64,000 bases of DNA, taken from positions 372,001 to 436,000 of the forward strand of contig CAYTVG010000001.1 of the NCBI GenBank assembly GCA_964441755.1, in the 5' to 3' direction. Within the stretch, counting starts at the first letter, position 1, and the number at the start of each line of letters is the position of its first letter. This document shows, piece after piece, positions 50,527 to 59,330 of this stretch. The DNA comes from JAUMBM01 sp964441755. GTDB lineage: Bacteria > Bacteroidota > Bacteroidia > Chitinophagales > Saprospiraceae. Below the pieces are notes generated by a model. The model saw nothing but the letters and a program-made list of their open reading frames with translations, had not been told where the DNA came from and searched no databases. The translations under genes were made by a program, and so were the position numbers.

Positions 50527-53500
50527 TTATACGATGCGAGGAGGGATGAGCTTGTATACGACCGGTGTCACTATGCGCGACAACAGGGTAGAGCTTATGA
50601 TCCCTCCTATGAGCACCAGTGCCAGCGGGGAGTACAGGGGATTGCCTTCCCAGGCGATGGGCAGCAGGCCGCCGATGGCTGTCGCTGCCGTGAGCAGTAT
50701 AGGCACAAAGCGTATTTCACCCGCTTCGCGTATAGCGTCGTCCAGCGCATAGCCCTCCGCGCGCAACTGGTTGGTGAAATCTACCAGCAGGATGGAATTT
50801 TTGACCTCTATACCAACGAGGGCAATGAGGCCTACGACGGCTACGAATGAGAAGGTATTGCCTGTGAGCAGCAGGGCGAGAATTGCTCCGATGACACCCA
50901 GTGGAATCACAGAAAGCACAATGAGTGTGCTTTTGAATGTACGAAACTCCAGAACCAGTACAGCTATGAGCAGGAAAGTAGTGATGATAATGATGGTTCC
51001 CATGCCGCCAAATGACTCCGACTGCGCTTCCAGTTCGCCGGCAGCTATGAATCGGTAACCAGCGGGGAAGGGGAATTGATTTAGTTGATCTACCAACGAT
51101 AGGTTGATGTCCTGTGCGAGGTAGCCAGTCTGTACAGCTGCTGTTATGGTCACGTAGCGTTCCTGGTTAAAATGGCGGATGACAGGTGGTGCTGTTTCGA
51201 GTTCAAGGCTGGCCAGCTGTCGCAAAGGGACTGGCTTGCCGGCAATGTTACTGACCGTAAGCCCGTCAAAAATTTTCATCACTGCCTGTTCGTCCCGGTC
51301 AATACGCAATACAATCGGGAATTTATCACCATCGGGATCATTGTACTGGCTTATCTCCAGGCCGGCGACAGCCAGCCGGATGCTGCGATCGATTTCGGCC
51401 GTGGGCACGCCCAGCATAGCGGCTTTGTCTTTGTTGACGTTTACCCGCAGGTTGGTCTTGAGGCTCTGCAGGGGGTTGTTGACGTACAATGTGCCAGGGG
51501 TCTTGCGGAGGATCTCTTCCACAGCAAAAGACAATCGCCGAAGGCTGTCGAGCTGGTTTCCAAAAATGCGGATGGCGACAGGAGATTCTATAGGAGGACC
51601 TTGCTCAAAGTCGCGAACTTCTATGCGGGCGTTGGGGTAGCGTGTAAATCGCTGTCGCAGGCTGTCTATCAGCTGCGTTTTTTCATCAGGCGTGGTATTG
51701 GTTTTTAGCTGAACAAACAGCTGTGCAAATTCCGGGTCGTTGTCGGCCGGGATGACATTGTAGTAGATGCGGGGGTTGCCGTGACCTACATTGGCGGCAC
51801 ACCATATGATTTGATCAAAATCGCTCAGTTGGCTTTCAACCCACCGGCTGATTCTGTCGGTTTCCTGCAGGTTGCTGCCGGGGGCTGCTGTTATGTTGAT
51901 TAGAAATTGCGGTTTTTCGGAGCGGGGGAAGAGGCTGAATCCTACGGCAGGTACCAGGCTCAGTGCACCCACGAACAGCAGAGCGGCGACTGTGAGCGTT
52001 GTTTTGGGGTTATCGAGCCCCCGGGCCAGCAGTCGGCTATAGGTAAGGCTTATCAATTTTTTTAGCAGCCGCAGGAACAGATTGCCTTCGGCGCTGTGTG
52101 GCTTGCTTAGCAGGCGGCTCGACAGGAAGGGTATGATGGTAATAGATACCAATAGTGACGCCAGTACCGTAGTGATCACCGCCAGTGGTAGGCTTCGTAT
52201 AAAATCGCCGGAAGCTTCCGGTAAAAAAACCAGCGGCAGAAATGCCAGTACGAGGGTAGCTGTACAGCCTAATACGGCTAGTCCTATCTGCTTGGTGGCT
52301 TCTATGGCTGCTTCCTGCCGGGCTAATCCCTCACGCATCCAGCGTTCAATGTTTTCAACTACAACAATGCTGTCATCAACAAGTATTCCCAGCGCTACAA
52401 CGAGTCCCACGATACTGAGCTGGTTGATGTTGTAGCCCATGATGTCGAGTATGGTGAGTCCCATGGCCAATGAGAGCGGGATCGAGACCATGACAACCAG
52501 TGCTGCACGAAAACCAAGGGGTAGTAGTGTGACAGATACCAAAAGGATGGCAATCAAGAAATCGCGGCCAAGGCCTTTGAGCCGTCGGCCTACACTCTCC
52601 GTCTGGTCAAAGTGCTTGACCAGCTTCATGTCTGCGGGGAGGCGGGCTGAAAATTCGTCAAGGACAGGCTGAAAAGCTGCCTGAATTTTGGATATGTTTT
52701 CGCCTTCTTTTAAGGCGGCCGTGATCCATATACCTCGTTGGCCATTGAGGCGTACGAGGTGAGTTTCTTCGGCATAGCCCATGCTTACTTGCGCAATATC
52801 TTTGAGGTATACAATCTTTTGTCCCGAAGAGGCAATAACGGTGTTGCGGATTTCCTCCAGCGCTTCATAGCTTCCGCTCGTTTTTACGTTGAATTTGCGT
52901 TGACCTGCCGACAGGCTGCCTCCCGGGAGGTTGATGTTTTCGAGTTGTATGGTCTGTAATACCCGACCGAGCGGTATACCCAACTGGGTCATTTTGTCGA
53001 GTTGCAGGGATACTTCTACTTCCTGTGCAGGCATACCGGCGATGCGAACATTCTTGAGTGCCGGGATTTTTTCGAGGGCTCGCTCCAGCTGTCGGGCTTG
53101 TTCTTCCATGTTTCTGTACGAAGCGGTCTCGGACAGCAAGGCCGCTTGCAGGATGTTGACATCCGACGGGCGGAAGCGACGTACTTCCAGCGAGTACAAA
53201 TTATTGGGAAGTTCATCGGCCAGTCGGTTGATTTCGCGTACGACTTCCTGGTACTTGTCCTGTACGTCGGTGTCATAGCGAAAATCAATGCGGGTGACGG
53301 AAACCCCGTCACCAATGTCTGAGATAATTTGTTTGACTTCTTCGAGCTCGCTAAGGGATTCTTCGACAGGATCGGCAACCAGCTTTTCCATGTCTTGCGG
53401 GCTTACTCCGGGATAGATGGCAACGACTGCGAAGAAGGGGGATTCCAGATCGGGATCCTCGCTGCGGGGCATGTTGAGCAGAGAGTTGGCGCCCAGCAAC

Positions 53501-53565
53501 ATGACCATCACAAAAAGGATGAGGGTAAAGGAGTGGTTTTTTACCGAAAAAGCAGCAATTTTCAT
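50527..53565 (-). CDS. RND efflux permease (HAE/AcrB-type inner-membrane pump)
   Basis: 1012 residues, the RND length. N-terminal helix then the first periplasmic porter loop (IAIYPGVSPQDMEKLVADPVE), TM4 with the proton-relay acids (VALGILVDDSIVVVENIERW), a second loop, and C-terminal TM7-12 (VGLIALVGIEVKNSILLVDF). It pumps hydrophobic or amphipathic compounds out with proton motive force, forming a tripartite complex with the downstream-numbered MFP and TolC products. It is the last gene of tetR-tolC-mfp-rnd, 48 bp after the adaptor. Confidence 0.93.
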   Translation of the reverse strand: MKIAAFSVKNHSFTLILFVMVMLLGANSLLNMPRSEDPDLESPFFAVVAIYPGVSPQDMEKLVADPVEESLSELEEVKQIISDIGDGVSVTRIDFRYDTDVQDKYQEVVREINRLADELPNNLYSLEVRRFRPSDVNILQAALLSETASYRNMEEQARQLERALEKIPALKNVRIAGMPAQEVEVSLQLDKMTQLGIPLGRVLQTIQLENINLPGGSLSAGQRKFNVKTSGSYEALEEIRNTVIASSGQKIVYLKDIAQVSMGYAEETHLVRLNGQRGIWITAALKEGENISKIQAAFQPVLDEFSARLPADMKLVKHFDQTESVGRRLKGLGRDFLIAILLVSVTLLPLGFRAALVVMVSIPLSLAMGLTILDIMGYNINQLSIVGLVVALGILVDDSIVVVENIERWMREGLARQEAAIEATKQIGLAVLGCTATLVLAFLPLVFLPEASGDFIRSLPLAVITTVLASLLVSITIIPFLSSRLLSKPHSAEGNLFLRLLKKLISLTYSRLLARGLDNPKTTLTVAALLFVGALSLVPAVGFSLFPRSEKPQFLINITAAPGSNLQETDRISRWVESQLSDFDQIIWCAANVGHGNPRIYYNVIPADNDPEFAQLFVQLKTNTTPDEKTQLIDSLRQRFTRYPNARIEVRDFEQGPPIESPVAIRIFGNQLDSLRRLSFAVEEILRKTPGTLYVNNPLQSLKTNLRVNVNKDKAAMLGVPTAEIDRSIRLAVAGLEISQYNDPDGDKFPIVLRIDRDEQAVMKIFDGLTVSNIAGKPVPLRQLASLELETAPPVIRHFNQERYVTITAAVQTGYLAQDINLSLVDQLNQFPFPAGYRFIAAGELEAQSESFGGMGTIIIITTFLLIAVLVLEFRTFKSTLIVLSVIPLGVIGAILALLLTGNTFSFVAVVGLIALVGIEVKNSILLVDFTNQLRAEGYALDDAIREAGEIRFVPILLTAATAIGGLLPIAWEGNPLYSPLALVLIGGIISSTLLSRIVTPVVYKLIPPRIV

Positions 53566-53613
53566 TTGGATGGCATTAAAAAGTGAAAACGGGCAAAGCT
53601 GGGTGGCAGAGAT

Positions 53614-54684
53614 TTACTGATTTGTACCGGGGATGATTTCGATGGGGCTTCCATCGGTAAGGAAAGCTGCTCCGGCAACGATGACGGAGTCGCCGACGGT
53701 CAGGCCGGAGGCAACAGCTATACAGTCGGCATGAATGAAAGCAAGCTGTACGGACCGTCGGCGGGCAGTTTTGCGGTCAGTTGTCACAAAAACGCTGGCC
53801 TGCTTGCCATTGCCTTCGTGCAAGGCAGCTACAGGAAGGCAGATAAGTGCATCGCGGCTGCGGGGGCGTAGTTGTACTTTCGCAAACATACCGGTGGCCA
53901 ATGGAGGCAGGTCTGACTGAAGTTGGATCTCCAGCTCAAATGAACCTGTAGCAGGGTCGGCTGCTGCTGCTTTTTCAACAATATGAGCATGAAAAACCTC
54001 ATTAGGCCAGGCATCGAGAGTCACTTGCGCACTGTCGCCAACAGCGAGCCGCGCCCAGTCGCGGTCGGCAACGCCGACGCGTACGACCCATGGTGTATTT
54101 CCCTGCTTGTCCATGACGAGAACGGGTAGCCCGGGACCCGCTATTTCTCCCTCGTTGGCGAGCTTACGAAGGATACGACCCGTATGGGGCGCCAGGATTA
54201 CGGCATGTTCGCGGTTGAAGCGCGCAATGCGCAAATTTTCGTTGGCAACAGCGAGTGCTGTTTCTGCATTCTGCAATTGCTCGCGTGTGCCGGCCTGTTC
54301 TTTCTGTAAATTGCGTATGCGCTCAAAATCCCGGCTCGCTTTGTCAAATCCCTGCTGCGCCATGGCTAGCTGGGCATCAATTTCGGTAGGATTGAGCGTG
54401 GCCAGCAGTTGGCCCTGTCTGACCAGCTGCCCCTCTTTGACTGCCAGGCGGCTTATAATGCCGCCTATTTTAAAAGACAGACGTGTTTCAGCACCTGAAT
54501 AAATGAGACCTGCAGCGGTGACGGGCTCACTGAATGTAAGGGCACTGACAGCCTCAAGGCTGACAGGCACCCGATTGTCTGCCTGATCGGGTTTGTCTTG
54601 TATAGGTGACTGGCGGCAGGCAGCCGCCAGCAGCAGTAGTAGTGTGGCGGTAGACAGATGGCGGAGACCTGAGATTGAGAACAT
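53614..54684 (-). CDS. RND efflux periplasmic adaptor (membrane fusion lipoprotein)
   Basis: 356 residues. Lipoprotein signal STATLLLLLAAAC; lipoyl-like halves VKEGQLVRQGQLLATLNP and HAVILAPHTGRILRKLANEGE flank a helical hairpin (REQLQNAETALAVANENLRIA), followed by the beta-barrel. It bridges RND pump and TolC. 15 bp after tolC, 48 bp before the pump gene. Confidence 0.92.
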   Translation of the reverse strand: MFSISGLRHLSTATLLLLLAAACRQSPIQDKPDQADNRVPVSLEAVSALTFSEPVTAAGLIYSGAETRLSFKIGGIISRLAVKEGQLVRQGQLLATLNPTEIDAQLAMAQQGFDKASRDFERIRNLQKEQAGTREQLQNAETALAVANENLRIARFNREHAVILAPHTGRILRKLANEGEIAGPGLPVLVMDKQGNTPWVVRVGVADRDWARLAVGDSAQVTLDAWPNEVFHAHIVEKAAAADPATGSFELEIQLQSDLPPLATGMFAKVQLRPRSRDALICLPVAALHEGNGKQASVFVTTDRKTARRRSVQLAFIHADCIAVASGLTVGDSVIVAGAAFLTDGSPIEIIPGTNQ

Positions 54685-54699
54685 ATGGCGGAGTTGTTG

Positions 54700-56076
54700 T
54701 TATTGTTGAAAAGCTTGTTCGAGCGCAGCGAGGTTTTTCCAGAGCTCAAAATCGGCAATGCTGCGTCGCAGTTGCGCCTGCGTGAGCTGTTTGCGGGCAT
54801 CAAACCACTCGATATATGATCCGGCTCCTTCCCGGTAGGCGACATCGATGAGCGTGAGGTAGCGTTCGGCAGCTGTGACAGCCTCTTGAGCAGCCAACCT
54901 GCCGGCCTGTGAGGCACGGGCATCTGCCAGCGCAGCAGTTTGCTGTAGAATGATAAGCCCGTTGGTTTCTTCCAGTTTTTCCTGCAGTTGCAGCCCTTTG
55001 AGTTCGGCTATGGCCAGCTGCCGCTGGTTGCGGCCACCCGACCAAAGAGGCCATTCGAGCTGAATTCCTCCCAGGACGAGGAAGGCATCGCTGGTGAAAT
55101 TATTGAGGAAAGCCTGGGGACCCATATCTATGAAAGCATTGAGGCGTGGCCGGTGGAGCTGACTCGCCTGCTGCACGCTTAGCTGACTGAGGGCATAGGC
55201 TTGCCGGACTAGCTGCCCTTCCGTGCGCTGGCTCGCGTCCGGCTGCCGATGCATCCATTCCTGCCAGCTGGTCTCGGGCGATGGCATGGCAACTGTGGGG
55301 ATGAACGTATCCGTTGGATTGTTGAGCAACTGATTGAGTCGTGCACGCGCTTGCGTAAGTAGCCGCTCACTGCCAATGAGATCTGCCTCAATGCCTGCCA
55401 GTTCAGCGCGTGCGCGTAGCAGCGGCGCTTCATTGATGAGGTCATTGCGCAGCAAAAGATCACTGGTGCGGTATTGCTCCTGCACGCGTTCGCGCGCAGC
55501 CTGGTATATGCTGACCGCTTCAGCTGCCTGCAGGTATGCAAAAAAAGCCTCCTTAATCTGCGCCTGCAACGCACGTTCAAGCTGTCCTATTCTCAGCTCC
55601 TGCATGGTCAGTTGCTGTCGTGCCGCATCCCTGCCCAGTTTGAGGTCCGGATTGATGACCGGCATGCTCGTACGGAGCTTAAGATCGATAAAATTATTGG
55701 GTGTAAATTGTTCTTCGACATTTTCTATGGATGGAAAAGAAGAACTCTGTGTCAGGTTGTTGAGCGTTGCATAGACAGGATTGAGCAGCGTTCCTATGGG
55801 TAGGTTGATTGACCGTCCTCCCCAGGCAAGCGTATAGGTGCCCAAAACGCCAGCAGAAGGATAGTGCAGCCGATTGGCAATTTCCATCTCTTTCTGTCGT
55901 ATCGCCAGCTCCGTGCGTTCCTGCTTAATGCCGGGATTATTGGACAAGCCCAAGGCAATCAGGCTGTCAAGCAGCGGATGCTGTGCCTGTATTTGGGCAC
56001 ACAGAGAAAGAGAGAAAAGTAAAACGGCGCAGCCCGCAGCCAGGGGTGAGGAAATTCGGGGATGGTTGATATTCAT
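54700..56076 (-). CDS. TolC-family outer-membrane efflux protein
   Basis: 458 residues with a signal peptide (AGCAVLLFSLSLCAQIQA). Two similar long-helix halves: ALGLSNNPGIKQERTELAIRQKEMEIANR and LSQLSVQQASQLHRPRLNAFI, as in TolC channels. It provides the exit duct for the RND system. 34 bp after tetR. Confidence 0.9.
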   Translation of the reverse strand: MNINHPRISSPLAAGCAVLLFSLSLCAQIQAQHPLLDSLIALGLSNNPGIKQERTELAIRQKEMEIANRLHYPSAGVLGTYTLAWGGRSINLPIGTLLNPVYATLNNLTQSSSFPSIENVEEQFTPNNFIDLKLRTSMPVINPDLKLGRDAARQQLTMQELRIGQLERALQAQIKEAFFAYLQAAEAVSIYQAARERVQEQYRTSDLLLRNDLINEAPLLRARAELAGIEADLIGSERLLTQARARLNQLLNNPTDTFIPTVAMPSPETSWQEWMHRQPDASQRTEGQLVRQAYALSQLSVQQASQLHRPRLNAFIDMGPQAFLNNFTSDAFLVLGGIQLEWPLWSGGRNQRQLAIAELKGLQLQEKLEETNGLIILQQTAALADARASQAGRLAAQEAVTAAERYLTLIDVAYREGAGSYIEWFDARKQLTQAQLRRSIADFELWKNLAALEQAFQQ

Positions 56077-56110
56077 TGGACCGTAAATTGACTAAAATGG
56101 AAAGAGGCGT

Positions 56111-56728
56111 TTACAACCTGGAAAGTGTCTCGTTGAAGTAGATTCGGCACATCTCCATGTAGTCGCCCTGTGGTAGCTGCATGCGACTGCATACCCGTGT
56201 ACGATGCCTGATTTCGAGCGATACCAGTCCGTGCACAAAAGACCAGCACATCAGTGCGACCTGCAAGGGATTTTTTTCTGCAAATCTCCCTTGCTGCTGG
56301 CAGGCAATGATGACGTCTACAAGAAATTTAAATGTTCCCTCGCCCTCTATCCATGCTTCATCCTCCTCGAGATAGTTCATTGGGGCACTGAGGATAAACA
56401 TAAGGTCATACATTTCAGGGTGATTCAGTCCAAAATCAATGTAGACTTTTGACAGAGCCATGAGTTTTTCTAAGGGATCAGCTATGTGTGCGATGCTTTG
56501 CATCTGTGCATGTAATATGCGGAACCCTTCCTCGTGCAGGTGGTGCAACAATTCGTTTTTATCCTTGAAATACAGATAGATGGTAGCCGGACTGTACTCG
56601 ATCTCTTCAGCGATATTGCGAATGCTGACAGACTCAAAGCCACGTTCTACGAATAATCGCATGGCTGTCTGCAGGATCAACCGGCGCATTTCCTCCTTTT
56701 CCCGCTGCTTTCGTTCAGAGATGCCCAT
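56111..56728 (-). CDS. TetR/AcrR-family repressor of the efflux operon
   Basis: 205 residues. N-terminal HTH LILQTAMRLFVERGFESVSIRNIAEEIEYSPATIYLYFKDKNEL is textbook TetR (recognition helix SPATIYLYF), followed by a TetR_C-type helical ligand domain. It is the first gene of the operon and probably represses it together with itself; promoter and candidate operator lie at 56754-56782. Confidence 0.93.
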   Translation of the reverse strand: MGISERKQREKEEMRRLILQTAMRLFVERGFESVSIRNIAEEIEYSPATIYLYFKDKNELLHHLHEEGFRILHAQMQSIAHIADPLEKLMALSKVYIDFGLNHPEMYDLMFILSAPMNYLEEDEAWIEGEGTFKFLVDVIIACQQQGRFAEKNPLQVALMCWSFVHGLVSLEIRHRTRVCSRMQLPQGDYMEMCRIYFNETLSRL

Positions 56729-56753
56729 AACGATGGTTTTAATATTAACTATG

Positions 56754-56782
56754 CAAATTTAGTGAACACTGTTTATTTTCAA
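56754..56782 (-). promoter_or_regulatory. efflux operon promoter with candidate TetR operator
   Basis: Minus strand: -7 TAAATTTG (56761-56754) and TTG (56782-56780) 18 nt upstream. Between them lies AGTGAACACT (56761-56770), a short palindrome (AGTG/CACT) placed to block the promoter. Confidence 0.45.
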
Positions 56783-56853
56783 AGTTTTTTCAGATATTTA
56801 AGTGAAAGGAGGGTAAAAATTGTTGCTAAAGGATTGAATTGGGTTTTGCGTTT

Positions 56854-56861
56854 TATCTTTG
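56854..56861 (+). promoter_or_regulatory. -7 element of the M28-family gene
   Basis: TATCTTTG, 21 nt before the ATG at 56883; nearest TTG is 17 nt upstream, so the -33 spacing is imperfect. Confidence 0.4.
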
Positions 56862-56882
56862 GGAATTCAGACAACAAATGCT

Positions 56883-57878
56883 ATGATAGTGATTCGATAC
56901 ATTGTGTGCCTTGGGCTTGCCGGCCTGTTGCTCACCGCATGTCAGGAAGAAAAGAAGCCTGCAGCAGCAGCTGAAGCCCCCACAAAGACGGTAAAAATAC
57001 CTGCCTTTGTGGCAGATTCGGCCTATGCATACATTGCCAAACAGGTGGCATTTGGACCGAGGGTGGTCAATACATCGGGTCACAAAGCTTGCCGGGCGTG
57101 GCTGGTAGGCCGGTTTAAAGAATTTGGTGCGACAGTTACAGAGCAGCCGTTTGATGCAAAAGCTTATACCGGAGAGACACTGAAGGGTGTCAATATCATT
57201 GCTCAGTATAATCCGGATCATCCCCGGCGCATTGTGCTGGCAGCGCATTGGGACACACGGCATATAGCCGACAGCCCGATCAGCACAGAGCGCCGCGATG
57301 AACCCATTTTGGGTGCCGATGATGGTGGCAGTGGTGTGGGTGTTCTGCTGGAGATCGCGCGGCAGTTGCAGGCCAATCCCATAGATCTGGGGATCGATAT
57401 TGTACTCTTTGACGCTGAGGACTATGGAGATACAGAATCAGAAAATCCCGGCTCCTGGGCGTTGGGGTCGCAGTATTGGTCGCGCAATGTCCACACAGCT
57501 GTCAGGCCACAGTATGGTATACTGCTGGATATGGTAGGTGCCCGAAATGCCCGTTTTCCGGTTGAGGGTTTTAGTTATCGCTATGCACCGGCGCTTGTCG
57601 CAAGGGTCTGGAAACTAGCCAGCCAGATGGGGTATGGGAATTATTTCGTCCTGGAGGACGGTGGTGCTGTAACCGATGATCATTATTTTGTCAATACGAT
57701 TGCGCAAATACCGATGATCGACATCATCAACCTGCCACCTTCGTCTGGCAATGGTCGTTTTGGAGATCACTGGCACACACACAATGACAATATGGACATC
57801 ATCGATGTACGTACCTTGAGGGCGGTAGGCCAGGTGGTATTGGCAGTAATTTACCGCGAATCGGGGGGGCAATTCTAA
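56883..57878 (+). CDS. M28-family Zn enzyme, glutaminyl-peptide cyclotransferase-like lipoprotein
   Basis: 331 residues from the ATG at 56883 (MIVIRYIVCLGLAG). Lipobox LLTAC. Metal ligands in AAHWDTRHIAD, LGADDGGSGVG, LFDAEDYGD and WHTHNDNMD; NPGSWALGSQYWS is typical of glutaminyl cyclases. M28 QC-like enzymes form N-terminal pyroglutamate on exported proteins or act as aminopeptidases. Probably periplasmic, lipid anchored. The aldehyde dehydrogenase follows by 18 bp. Confidence 0.88.
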   Translation: MIVIRYIVCLGLAGLLLTACQEEKKPAAAAEAPTKTVKIPAFVADSAYAYIAKQVAFGPRVVNTSGHKACRAWLVGRFKEFGATVTEQPFDAKAYTGETLKGVNIIAQYNPDHPRRIVLAAHWDTRHIADSPISTERRDEPILGADDGGSGVGVLLEIARQLQANPIDLGIDIVLFDAEDYGDTESENPGSWALGSQYWSRNVHTAVRPQYGILLDMVGARNARFPVEGFSYRYAPALVARVWKLASQMGYGNYFVLEDGGAVTDDHYFVNTIAQIPMIDIINLPPSSGNGRFGDHWHTHNDNMDIIDVRTLRAVGQVVLAVIYRESGGQF

Positions 57879-57896
57879 TACTACGGACTTTATTAT

Positions 57897-59330
57897 ATGC
57901 TTAATTACATAGACGGCCAATTTGCAGCGCCTGTTGAGGGGCAGTACATCGATAACTATCACCCGGCCTCCGGCCGGGTGTACGGACAGATTCCTGCGTC
58001 TACTGCTGCTGATGCGGAGCAGGCCGTCAGCGCTGCTGAGCGAGCTTTCCCGTTTTGGTCAGGATTGACCGCCCAGGAGCGCAGCCTCTGGCTGCTGCGC
58101 ATTGCAGACGCCATAGAGGCTGAGCTGGAATTTTTTGCACGTACAGAAAGCAATGACAATGGCAAGGCACTCAAATTGGCGCGCACGGTAGATATTCCGC
58201 GAGCAGTGAGCAATTTCAGATTTTTTGCTACCGCTATATTGCACAGCAGTACAGAGGCGCACCCTGTGCCGGGTGAGGCCATCAATTATACGCTCCGACA
58301 GCCTCTGGGTGTTGTTGCCTGTATTTCTCCCTGGAATCTGCCGCTCTACCTGTTTACCTGGAAAATAGCACCTGCATTGGCCGCAGGCAACTGTGTAGTG
58401 GCCAAGCCCAGTGAGCTTACGCCGGCTACGGCCGACTTACTGGCGAAAGTATGTGAGCGAATCGGCTTTCCGGCAGGGGTACTCAACATTGTGCACGGCC
58501 CGGGCGGGCAGATAGGCCAGGCGATGGTGGAACACCCGCGCGTTAAGGCTATTTCGTTTACGGGGGGCACTGCTACAGGGCGCCAAATTGCAGCTACAGC
58601 AGCGCCTATGTTCAAAAAATTGTCGCTGGAGCTGGGGGGCAAAAATCCGGTCATCGTTTTTGCGGACAGCAACTGGGAGGAGGCGATAACCACCACTGTA
58701 CGCTCTTCTTTTGCCAACAACGGGCAAATATGCCTTTGCGGCTCGCGGGTCTTGGTGGAAAAAAGCATCTATGCTCGTTTTAGGGATGAACTGGTGGCCA
58801 GGGTGAGTCGCTTACGTATAGGAGATCCGCTGGATCCTGCTGTTGATCAGGGGGCTTTGGTGTCGGCAGCTCATCGAGATAAGGTAGAGGCTTATCTGTC
58901 ACTGGCGCGTGAAGAGGGGGGCACCGTCCTTTGTGGTGGCGAGCGTGTACAGCTCGAAGGTGAGCTGGCCGGGGGATATTACCTTAGACCAGCGGTGGTG
59001 GAGGGACTGTCCAATAGTTGTCGGACCAATCAGGAAGAAATTTTTGGTCCGGTGGTGACGTTGCAGTCGTTTGATACTGAAGAGGAAGCACTCTCACTGG
59101 CCAATGATAGTCACTACGGGCTTGCTGCTACGCTCTGGACAGGAGATCTGGGGAGAGCCCATCGGCTGGCAGAGCGTCTGGAGGCAGGGATTGTATGGAT
59201 TAATTGCTGGATGTTGCGCGACCTGCGTACGCCCTTTGGAGGGGTAAAGCAATCGGGTATTGGGCGCGAAGGCGGGTGGGAGGCGCTTCGTTTCTTCACC
59301 GAACCTAAAAATATATGTATCAAATATTGA
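57897..59330 (+). CDS. NAD-dependent aldehyde dehydrogenase (muconic-semialdehyde type)
   Basis: 477 residues. Cofactor loop FTGGTATGRQIA, catalytic Glu in LELGGKNP and Cys in NNGQICLCGSRV. NCWMLRDLRTPFGGVKQSGIGREGG, together with the N-terminal IDGQF, is the form of 2-hydroxy/2-aminomuconic semialdehyde dehydrogenases (ALDH8 group). Other genes for tryptophan or catechol breakdown are absent, so the physiological aldehyde is open. It overlaps the OmpA-type gene start by 16 nt. Confidence 0.9.
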   Translation: MLNYIDGQFAAPVEGQYIDNYHPASGRVYGQIPASTAADAEQAVSAAERAFPFWSGLTAQERSLWLLRIADAIEAELEFFARTESNDNGKALKLARTVDIPRAVSNFRFFATAILHSSTEAHPVPGEAINYTLRQPLGVVACISPWNLPLYLFTWKIAPALAAGNCVVAKPSELTPATADLLAKVCERIGFPAGVLNIVHGPGGQIGQAMVEHPRVKAISFTGGTATGRQIAATAAPMFKKLSLELGGKNPVIVFADSNWEEAITTTVRSSFANNGQICLCGSRVLVEKSIYARFRDELVARVSRLRIGDPLDPAVDQGALVSAAHRDKVEAYLSLAREEGGTVLCGGERVQLEGELAGGYYLRPAVVEGLSNSCRTNQEEIFGPVVTLQSFDTEEEALSLANDSHYGLAATLWTGDLGRAHRLAERLEAGIVWINCWMLRDLRTPFGGVKQSGIGREGGWEALRFFTEPKNICIKY

